57,759 nucleotides of DNA from Candidatus Hydrogenedentota bacterium (GTDB taxonomy: Bacteria; Hydrogenedentota; Hydrogenedentia; Hydrogenedentales; JAEUWI01). The DNA is taken from NCBI GenBank assembly GCA_019637335.1, contig JAHBVV010000038.1:1-57759 (forward strand), read 5' to 3'. The notes under the pieces are model-generated. The model ran no database searches. It had not been told where the DNA came from and saw nothing but the letters and a program-made list of their open reading frames with translations. The position numbers and the translations under genes were made by a program. Every line of letters begins with the position of its first letter. Position 1 is the stretch's first letter. Below are positions 37,978 through 45,346 of the stretch, in pieces.

Positions 37978-40713
37978 TCAGGGCTCCGCGGGGGCGGAGG
38001 GGTTGAGCGGCGCCGTATCCCCTTCCCCGCCGGGTACATCCCGGTAGCGCGGGACGAGCGGGGTCAGGTCGTCGTCAACGATCAGATCGCGCTCGAGCTC
38101 CATGGCGAGGTCCATCACGGCGGTCACCCGGGCCTCGGGCGCGCGGGGATGGCGCCGAAGCACAACGCGGACCTGCGCGGGCGCCTCGGTGAAGAGGCCG
38201 CGCAAATCGTCAAGGCTCGCCCGCTCTCCCCCGGCGTGAATATCGCCGCTCTGCCCGACGGCGACCGCGATTTCGTTCTTGCCGGCGGATACGGTGTTCG
38301 CCAGCCGGCCCCAGAGCGATTTCTGGTTGTGGCGGTGCGCGCTGGAAATCGATTCCTCGGCGCGCGCGAGCATGGCGGCGTGCGGGTCGGTGAACTCATC
38401 AACGATGGTGGGGGTAATGAAAATCAGCAGCGAGCTCTTCTGGGACTGCTTGTTCGGGTAACGGAACAGGCGGCCGATACCCGGCAGATCGCCCAGGAAC
38501 GGGGTGCGGGTCTCCGTGGTCCCGGCGCGGTCGCGGCGGAGGCCGCCGAGGACCACCGTGTCACCGGACTGGATCCGGAGCTGGGTTTCGGCGCGGCGGA
38601 CGGTCTTCTGCGGAACGGTGGAGGCCTGATCGCTGGCGAGGACGCGCACTTCCACGAAGGTGCTGTCCTCGGCGCTGATGTCGAGGAGAATGTTTTCCTT
38701 CGACGTGATGCGCGGGAGGACCTTGAGAATCGTCCCCACGTCAATGAACTCGACGCGGTTGGTGTTGTTCACGGCGCCGAGGTTGTTGAAGCTGGTGTTG
38801 AAGAAGGTGGTCGCGGAAACGAAGGGCACCTGGGTGGCGTTCTCGAAGATGGCCTCCTCCCCATCCTGCACGGCGACCCGCGGCGAGGAGAGAACCGTCG
38901 CCTTATTCTTGCGATCAAGGTATTCGAGTGTCACGGCAAGGTTGGCGCCCTCAATGCGGTCCACCACGTTTTCGCCGTCGATATTGGTCACGATCGGGCG
39001 CACGATACGACCGGCGCCGTCCAATTGAAGCGCGCCGTAGAGCGGCACGGCGTAGGGCAACTGGCCGACGTTGAGGTTGCCTTCCTCCGGATTGAAGCCG
39101 CTGCCGCCGTCGAAAAAGATGGGCGAGCGCCCGCTGGAACCGAAGTAGGACCAGTTGATGTTGAATTCCCGCTCCACATCGGATCCGACTTCAACAATAA
39201 AGGCCTCGATCTGCACCTGCTTGCGCTGCACGTCGGAGGTGGCGATAAATCGGTCGATTTCCTCGAGCTTGGCCGCGATGGCGGTGACGGTGATCTGGTG
39301 CACGTCCTTGTTCACCACGATCTCGCCCATCTCCGGGGGCACCCGGGCCTCGATGGCGTCCGCCAGGAAATCGAGGTCGGCGTAATCGACGATCCACGTG
39401 CGCGATTCCAGGGCACGATCGAGCACCGCGATCAGATCCGCGATCTCCTCGACCCGCCCGGGCACGTCCTTTACCGTCACCGAATTGTTGCGCGGGTCGA
39501 CATGCATGACGCCGCGATCGGAGAGGGCGACTTCGAGGTAGTCGAGGGTGTCGAGCGCGAAAACATGATCCAGATGAAAAGTCCGCGCGTCCAGCGGCGT
39601 ATCCACGGCGCGCAGGGCCTCGGCCATGCGATCGAGCACAGCGGGCTGGTCCCAGGCGATGAGGGTATTGGTCCGGCTGTCGGGCAGGAGGCTGCCGGCG
39701 GGGCTGAGCATGCCGGCAAGCGCGGCCTGCACATCGGCAAAGGCGGCGTGGGCGACCCGGAATTCACGGCTCTTCATCGGCGCGTCCAGATCGGCGAGCA
39801 ATTCCTCAACAATCCGGAGGTTGTCCGGCGTATCCCAGACGTGCAGCTGGCGCGACGGCGCGTCGGCGACCAGCCGCCCCTTACTGGAAAGAAGCCGGGC
39901 GACGACGGGCTCGACAGCGCGGGTATCCGTGTGCTGGAGGGCGAAGCGGCGCGACTCCAGCTTGCCGAACTCGCGGCGCTGCCACTCTGCAACCGTCATG
40001 ACGTAGAGATACCCTTTTCCCGCGTCATACTCGTAGTAAATGTCATGGAACTTCAGGATTTCCATGGCCTGCTGCGGCGTGGCTTCGGTAATCCAGAATT
40101 CCAGCGTCTTGCCGCGGGCCTCCTCCGAGACGAGGATATTCCAAAGCGTGGCCAGCCGGATATCGTCGAGGAATTCGGCGACCGTTCGGGGGCCCATCAG
40201 GTCGATGAGAACCTCGCCTCCTTCCGGGAGCGGGCCGTATTCGACCTCGCGGTCGAGTATTACCTCAAAAGGCTGTGCGGCGGCCCCCGATTGGGCGGGC
40301 GGCGCCGCGCTCCATTCCGGCAATACGCCGGTTGCGGACTGCGGCGGCGCGGCGGCGCCGGTGATCAGCCCGGGTTGCATCGCCGCGCCGTCGCCGCGGC
40401 CCGTTACGGTCCGCACCGGCGGGCCCGCACTGGCGGGAGGCTGCTCGCCCGCTTCCTGGCGCTGGCGGGAATCGGCGTCCCCGGTCGCGGCGCGGTCCGG
40501 TTCGGCGGCGGGCTGTGCGAAACGCCCGTTTCCGGAAAAGCGCGTGGGCGTTTCGCGTCCGGGATCGCCGCCCGTGCCGAGGCCGGGGTCGATGAGATCG
40601 GGAATGCCGGGACGCGGGCGCGGCGAGGTGGGCGACTGCCCCTGCGCCATGGCGAGGGCGGCGACGGCCATGGCGGCCAGCACGGCGGCAATTAGTGCAC
40701 GAGCATTGCGCAT
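37978..40713 (-). CDS. Secretin (GspD/PilQ family outer-membrane channel)
   Basis: A 911-residue protein with a signal peptide ending ALAMAQG and a long disordered N-terminal linker (to about residue 145). N-domains follow (LIDLMGPRTVAEFLDDIRLATLWN, then several NolW-like repeats). The secretin core has VVLGGLRRDRAG, TPFLGDLPGIGRLF and SSLLIFITPTIV. It then continues for about 160 residues, longer than most. It forms the outer-membrane pore for type II secretion or type IV pili. No other secretion or pilus assembly genes adjoin it; the pilin-like protein lies 10 kb away. GGGAAG lies 5 nt before the ATG at 40713. Confidence 0.92.
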   Translation of the reverse strand: MRNARALIAAVLAAMAVAALAMAQGQSPTSPRPRPGIPDLIDPGLGTGGDPGRETPTRFSGNGRFAQPAAEPDRAATGDADSRQRQEAGEQPPASAGPPVRTVTGRGDGAAMQPGLITGAAAPPQSATGVLPEWSAAPPAQSGAAAQPFEVILDREVEYGPLPEGGEVLIDLMGPRTVAEFLDDIRLATLWNILVSEEARGKTLEFWITEATPQQAMEILKFHDIYYEYDAGKGYLYVMTVAEWQRREFGKLESRRFALQHTDTRAVEPVVARLLSSKGRLVADAPSRQLHVWDTPDNLRIVEELLADLDAPMKSREFRVAHAAFADVQAALAGMLSPAGSLLPDSRTNTLIAWDQPAVLDRMAEALRAVDTPLDARTFHLDHVFALDTLDYLEVALSDRGVMHVDPRNNSVTVKDVPGRVEEIADLIAVLDRALESRTWIVDYADLDFLADAIEARVPPEMGEIVVNKDVHQITVTAIAAKLEEIDRFIATSDVQRKQVQIEAFIVEVGSDVEREFNINWSYFGSSGRSPIFFDGGSGFNPEEGNLNVGQLPYAVPLYGALQLDGAGRIVRPIVTNIDGENVVDRIEGANLAVTLEYLDRKNKATVLSSPRVAVQDGEEAIFENATQVPFVSATTFFNTSFNNLGAVNNTNRVEFIDVGTILKVLPRITSKENILLDISAEDSTFVEVRVLASDQASTVPQKTVRRAETQLRIQSGDTVVLGGLRRDRAGTTETRTPFLGDLPGIGRLFRYPNKQSQKSSLLIFITPTIVDEFTDPHAAMLARAEESISSAHRHNQKSLWGRLANTVSAGKNEIAVAVGQSGDIHAGGERASLDDLRGLFTEAPAQVRVVLRRHPRAPEARVTAVMDLAMELERDLIVDDDLTPLVPRYRDVPGGEGDTAPLNPSAPAEP

Positions 40714-40830
40714 ACGCTTCCCAACCCGAGACGGGGCGCGGGGATAAGGGCCCGACCGCTGGTCTCCGGTTCCCGTTTGACTCCGGGCGCTATGATACCC
40801 GCCCGCGCATGGCGAATAGCAAACTGGCGT

Positions 40831-42063
40831 TCATCGCGGGGGCCGGCGCTTGAGGAGGGCGAGCGCTTCGACGTGCGGCGTGTGCGGGAACAGGTCGAAG
40901 GCTTCGAGCGCGGCGAGGTCGTAGGCCTCCGCGAGAACGGCCATTTCGCGGGCGAGCAGCTTGGGATTGCAGGAAACGTAGAGGATGTGTTCCGGCAGAA
41001 ACTCCAACAGGCGCTTGATGACCTTGGGATGCAACGCCGAGCGCGGCGGATCGAGAATGACCATGGCGCCCGCCGCGAAGCTTCCGGCTTCGCGCTGCGC
41101 GTTCAGGTAGCGCTCGGTCCGCGCGGTGATAAAGGCAACGTTATCGATGCCGTTTACCCGCGCGTTGTGGCGCCCGTCCTCGGAGGCGGGTTCCACCTCC
41201 TCCACGGACCACACGTGACTGACCAGATCGCTGCACGCGAAGGCGATGCCGCCGGCCCCGCCGTAGAGGTCGTAAAGCGAGTCCGGGGCCACGGCGCGAA
41301 CGTGGTTGCGGATGGCCGCGTAGAGGTTCTCGGTCGCCAGGGGATTCGTCTGGAAAAAGCTGAGGGGCGAAATCCGGAAGTCCAGCCGCCGCGTCGCTTC
41401 GCCATCCGGCAGCAGGAGCGTCTCGGTAATGTGCGGCGCGCCCGCCAGCAGCTCCAGGCGTTCCGCCGTGGCCACATCGCTCCGGCCCGTGAAATAGCCG
41501 CGGTATACACTCGTGGCGCCGTAGACCGACTGCGCAAGGTCCACGAAGGGGCCGCAATCCAATTCGCCTTCGTGCGTGATGAGCACCACCATTTTCTCGC
41601 CGGAGCGCTTGCCGTCACGCACCAGGAGATAGCGCAGGACGCCGTCCGTCGTGCGGTTGTCCCACGCGCGGATGTCCTTCTCGCGGTACCACTGGCGGGT
41701 GGCCCGGAGCAGCGCGCCGGCGCCCTCGGGGCCGATGTGGCACGCGTCGATGTCCAGCGGCCAGTACCACTGCCCCTTCTTCTTGAAACCCAGAACGGTC
41801 TCGCGCACAAAATCTTTCGGGGGCGGCTCGGGGTAGCGCATGCGATCAAACGCGGGATCGATCTTATTGCGGTAGTGCCAGATCACGGGCGAGGGCGTGA
41901 CCGGGACCGGCGCGGTCCAGTAATCCTGGAAGAGGGCGCCGAGCATTTCGGATTTCTCGGCCACCTGACGCGCATAGGGCACATCCTGGCTCTTGCATCC
42001 ACCACACTCCCCGAAATGAGGACAGCGTACGTCGGTCGAGGCGGCTGGGGTGGTGTCTGACAT
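40831..42063 (-). CDS. TrmA/RlmD-type RNA (uracil-C5) methyltransferase
   Basis: A 410-residue SAM-dependent enzyme. It has the Fe-S ligands C14, C20 and C23 (CPHFGECGGC) and C108 (DIDACHI), the SAM-binding stretch YDLYGGAGGIAFACSD, the ILDPPRSALHPK motif and the catalytic Cys in LYVSCNP. There is no N-terminal TRAM domain, so it resembles the short RlmCD/RlmD-like branch. The target is probably a uracil in 23S rRNA (or tRNA); the exact position cannot be told from sequence. ATG 42063 has only a weak AGG upstream. Confidence 0.88.
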   Translation of the reverse strand: MSDTTPAASTDVRCPHFGECGGCKSQDVPYARQVAEKSEMLGALFQDYWTAPVPVTPSPVIWHYRNKIDPAFDRMRYPEPPPKDFVRETVLGFKKKGQWYWPLDIDACHIGPEGAGALLRATRQWYREKDIRAWDNRTTDGVLRYLLVRDGKRSGEKMVVLITHEGELDCGPFVDLAQSVYGATSVYRGYFTGRSDVATAERLELLAGAPHITETLLLPDGEATRRLDFRISPLSFFQTNPLATENLYAAIRNHVRAVAPDSLYDLYGGAGGIAFACSDLVSHVWSVEEVEPASEDGRHNARVNGIDNVAFITARTERYLNAQREAGSFAAGAMVILDPPRSALHPKVIKRLLEFLPEHILYVSCNPKLLAREMAVLAEAYDLAALEAFDLFPHTPHVEALALLKRRPPR

Positions 42064-42212
42064 GCGAAATGGACCTGGTGGGGTTGCGGGGGGAGGCGCC
42101 GAGGGGAAACGGCGCGAAGGCATAGGATACCGTCTGTTCGCGCGCGGCGCAAACCGGTCAGGCGGTAGCGGGTGCGGACCTGATATTACTGATGAATTGC
42201 GAGCGGCATGAA

Positions 42213-42398
42213 GCGGGCTTTCAGCCCTCATCGCCTTTTGGATCCCTTTGCCTGGACCGATGGCTCAGATTTGAAGCAGGCCTTCGGCGCTGAATACCTG
42301 AATATCGTTGCTTCAGCGCCGAAGGCGCCGGATCATATCAGCCTGGGCCGCAGGCCCAGGAAAAATGACGACGATTTCGGACAGGGCTGAAAGCCCGT
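42213..42398. repeat. Multi-hairpin intergenic element
   Basis: It is bounded by a 16-bp inverted repeat (GCGGGCTTTCAGCCCT at 42213 and its near-complement at 42383-42398). Inside are a 14-bp perfect stem (CCTTCGGCGCTGAA, 42281-42294 with 42312-42325) and an 8-bp stem with a GCA loop (CCTGGGCC, 42342-42360). There is no reading frame. It could be transcribed downstream of nothing in particular, or be another non-autonomous element. Confidence 0.75.
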
Positions 42399-42431
42399 AT
42401 CATACTGGGTTGCCGTCGAACCCAAAAAACG

Positions 42432-42611
42432 GTAACACTTTAGCGGTCTGAAGTGCGGATCAGTATGTGTTTTTGTTTATGGAGCCGGTGTGCATGGAGC
42501 GCCGGCGGCGCAATCTGCCGGCGGGCCGCCGGCGCTCCATGGTTGCGCGTAGCCTTTATTCAGCAAGTCGCTCTGGTTTGGCCACTGTACTTCGATCGGC
42601 TAAAGTGATAC
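42432..42611. mobile_element. IS66-type MITE candidate, copy 3 (~180 bp) with a 17-bp hairpin
   Basis: The ends GTAACACTTTAGC and (reverse complement) GTATCACTTTAGC form a terminal inverted repeat. They are flanked by CAAAAAACG (42423-42431) and CAAAAATCG (42612-42620), an 8-9 bp duplication with one mismatch. The inside has a perfect 17-bp stem (42493-42509 with 42525-42541; left arm CATGGAGCGCCGGCGGC) unrelated to the inside of copies 1 and 2. Confidence 0.7.
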
Positions 42612-42612
42612 C

Positions 42613-43586
42613 AAAAATCGAGACTTTTCTGGTTCATCCGGTTTTGGCGTACTTGGAACGACGATTAACGTCTGGCCGAACGAAGATAACCCCAGTCTCT
42701 ACATGGGCGGCCAACGTGGGTTAGCCTTCCAGGCTGACGCAGCGCGAGCGGCGCCTTCGAACGGCCCATCAACGCCACAAAACGCAGCCCCGGACTCCCA
42801 AGGCGATACGATACTTCCCTCATTCGTGACCAATCGCGGTTGAACTCATCGAATTCCTTCTTTATCCGTGCAATCCGTGTTATCCGTGGTCAAGAATCCA
42901 GATCGCGGCCAAACGCCGCGCTGAGTCCATTCGCGCTCACTTCCAGTTCAAACAAATCTTTTGTGTTCTCTGTGCCCTTTGTGGCTCCTGATCCAATCCC
43001 CCCGCGCATCAACCCCGCATCCCGACCCGGATCCATTCCATACACTTTGGCGTGGCCCCCTTCAAAGACTTCTTCTCTTCGCGCCCTTGTGGTGATCCCT
43101 TCTTCGGTCGCGGCCAGCGGTTGCTCAAAGGAATCCGCGCCACGCTCCATTAACGTCCCGACCGCCGGACAACAATTCCCGGTCACTTTCGACAGAGCCG
43201 CCGTGGATCCAAAATCTCCGCAATCCTTCAACGCCCGCCGACGTGGCTTGGCCTTCCAGGCGGACGCGGGGCGCCGCCCGGATCCGGCGAGGCTCGTCGG
43301 GCCTGAAATCGCTCGCCGTGAATTTCCCCTGCGCCACCCGTTAAGGATGAAAGGCCGGCTGCTTCGCAACCGGTACACAGCCGGGACGGCTGTGCCACGT
43401 TCTTTGCACGCTTCACCTGGGTTTCTAAGAGTACCTTTCAAGGAATGTGGCACAGGTCGACGACGCGCCGTGGTGGGCGTCCCGCCTGTGTGTATTTTCG
43501 GCGCAGCCTGGAGGCTGGTCTGGCGGGCGGCGGGGGTGCTATAAGTGGCGGTATCGACTGAACATCATTTACTGGAGCGCGAATCC
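42613..43586. other. Gene-free repeat-derived spacer
   Basis: Two degenerate 9-bp-period triplets (ATCCGTG-based at 42864-42890, TTTGTG-based at 42959-42985), a CACAGCC/GGCTGTG hairpin near 43376-43393, and a CGTCCCGCCTGTGT fragment near 43480. Frames here give spurious repeat translations (FFIRAIRVIRG) and no protein signature. Confidence 0.6.
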
Positions 43587-44768
43587 ATGCTGAACGGGCT
43601 GCTTTCGTTACTTTTACTCGCCCCATTCTCCGGGGCGGGAATCGAGATTCATGCGGACTATCCGGGAGCGAATATTGCCGTGGCGCGCCACGAGGACGAT
43701 ACCGTTTACCTGTCCCAGGAATTGCGGGACACGTCCGGGTGGTGGTTCTACTGGAATTTCGGCGCGGATGGCGCGCCGGGCGAGACCGTAACGTTCCGCT
43801 TCACCGACGGGAACGTCATCGGGACCCGGGGGCCGGCGATCAGCACGGACGCGGGGGCCACGTGGCGCTGGCTCGGCACGGACACGGTGGAAAAGACCGA
43901 GGACGGCGTGTTGTTCCGCTACACGTTCGATGGGACCGCGCCGTCCGTCCGGTTCGCGTTTGCGCCGCCCTACCAGGCCGCCGATCTCGATCGCTTTCTC
44001 GCGCGGCAGGCGGCGGGCGCGCATCTCGCGGTGGAGACGCTGTGTGAAAGCGAGAAGGGGCGTCCCGTACCCCGGGTGCGCATCGGGCGCCTGGACGGCG
44101 GGGCCGAACACCGGCTCCTGCTGACGGCGCGGCACCACAGCTGCGAATCGATGGCGAGCTACGTGCTGGAAGGCCTGATGGCGGCCCTGCTCGGGGACGG
44201 CGAGGACGCGGCCTGGTTCCGGGCGAACGCCGAGGCCCTGGTAATACCGATGGTGGATATGGACGGCGTAGAGGACGGCGACCAAGGGAAGAACCGCATT
44301 CCCCGGGATCACGGGCGCGACTACCAGGGCGATAGCATCTACAAAAGCACGCGCGCGATCCGCGAGACGGCCCCGGGGTGGTCCGAGGGAAGGCTTCGAC
44401 TCGTGATGGACTTCCATTGTCCGCATATCCGCGGGGGCGATAACGAGCGGATCTACCAGGTGGGGCGTTCGGATCCGGCGCATTGGGCGGAACAGCAGCG
44501 TTTCGCGGGTCTTTTGGCCGGACAACCGAACCTGCCGCTCCCCTATGCGGCGTCCAACGACCTGCCGTTCGGGGAAAGCTGGAACCAACCGAGTAATTAT
44601 ACGGCGGGCGCGGGGATCTTTCAGTGGGCGGCGGGCCTGGACGGGGTACGCTGCGCGACGGCGTTCGAGATCCCGTATGCAAACGCGGGCGAGGCCACGA
44701 TCACGCCGGACAATGCGCGGGCCTTCGGCGCGGCGATGATCCCGGCGATTCGCGCGTGGCTGGAGTGA
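43587..44768 (+). CDS. Secreted M14-family zinc carboxypeptidase-like protein
   Basis: A 393-residue protein with a signal peptide (MLNGLLSLLLLAPFSGAG). A beta-sandwich N-terminal domain of about 125 residues (SGWWFYWNFG) precedes the M14 domain. The zinc ligands are probably His184 and Glu187 (RHHSCES) and His279 (MDFHCPH), with Glu363 (AFEIPY) as the general base. The family includes cytosolic-carboxypeptidase-like and succinylglutamate desuccinylase-like members, so the substrate may not be a peptide C-terminus. I chose ATG 43587 because GGAG lies 10 nt upstream and the signal starts there. Confidence 0.83.
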   Translation: MLNGLLSLLLLAPFSGAGIEIHADYPGANIAVARHEDDTVYLSQELRDTSGWWFYWNFGADGAPGETVTFRFTDGNVIGTRGPAISTDAGATWRWLGTDTVEKTEDGVLFRYTFDGTAPSVRFAFAPPYQAADLDRFLARQAAGAHLAVETLCESEKGRPVPRVRIGRLDGGAEHRLLLTARHHSCESMASYVLEGLMAALLGDGEDAAWFRANAEALVIPMVDMDGVEDGDQGKNRIPRDHGRDYQGDSIYKSTRAIRETAPGWSEGRLRLVMDFHCPHIRGGDNERIYQVGRSDPAHWAEQQRFAGLLAGQPNLPLPYAASNDLPFGESWNQPSNYTAGAGIFQWAAGLDGVRCATAFEIPYANAGEATITPDNARAFGAAMIPAIRAWLE

Positions 44769-44771
44769 GTT

Positions 44772-44799
44772 GGCTTCAGGCTGTAGGCTTTAGGGTGGA
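44772..44799. repeat. Degenerate 7-bp-period repeat (four units)
   Basis: Units GCTTCAG, GCTGTAG, GCTTTAG and GGTGGAG lie just after the M14 stop. They share the core of the CTGTAGG array at 4982-5072. Confidence 0.6.
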
Positions 44800-44889
44800 G
44801 ACTATGGGTTGGCGATTGTTTGGGGGTTGGGGCGATTGTGGCGTGTGGATGCGGTATACTCTCGGCTTGTGATTGTCGTTTCAGAAAAC

Positions 44890-45321
44890 GCAATACTTCA
44901 GCCGTCTGAAGTAAGGCGTTCGCCGATACGAGATGCCTTCATTACACCGGATGTATTCGTCATTCCCGCGAAGGCGGGAATCCAGAGGGTTTGCGAGGGT
45001 AGCGTTGCAAGGTCTCTGGATCCCCACTTTCGGGGCTGTCGGTTTAACTGATGCGGACGCCTCAAAACCTACAAGTTTGTGCTACTGTCTTACAGCGTCA
45101 TTCCCGCGAAAGCGGGAATCCAGTGGAATTCGGAGGTTTGTGCGATCGCGTTGCTGGATCCCCGCGTTCGCGGGGATGACGGATCGGCTCATTCCTTCCA
45201 TAGTGTAGGGTGAGTTAAGTAAACCGACAGCCCCTTTCGTGGGGATGACGGTTTTCGAGCACGGAGAGCCGCCACCGTCGGGTGCGACGAGGGTGACTAC
45301 TTCAGACGGCTAAAGAATTAC
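44890..45321. mobile_element. IS66-type MITE candidate, copy 2 (~430 bp, inverted relative to copy 1)
   Basis: The ends GCAATACTTCAGCCGTCTG and (reverse complement) GTAATTCTTTAGCCGTCTG form terminal inverted repeats. They are flanked by a perfect 8-bp duplication, CAGAAAAC (44882-44889 and 45322-45329). The inside matches copy 1 in reverse order, including the ATTCCCGCG/CGCGGGAAT hairpins. It sits 25 bp upstream of the penicillin acylase family start codon. Confidence 0.8.
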
Positions 45322-45346
45322 CAGAAAACCAACCTGTTGAGGCTCC

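Noticed and set aside
37975-40695. A 906-codon plus-strand frame antisense to the secretin gene
   Set aside because: It mirrors the secretin codons and has no domain; the secretin is unambiguous.
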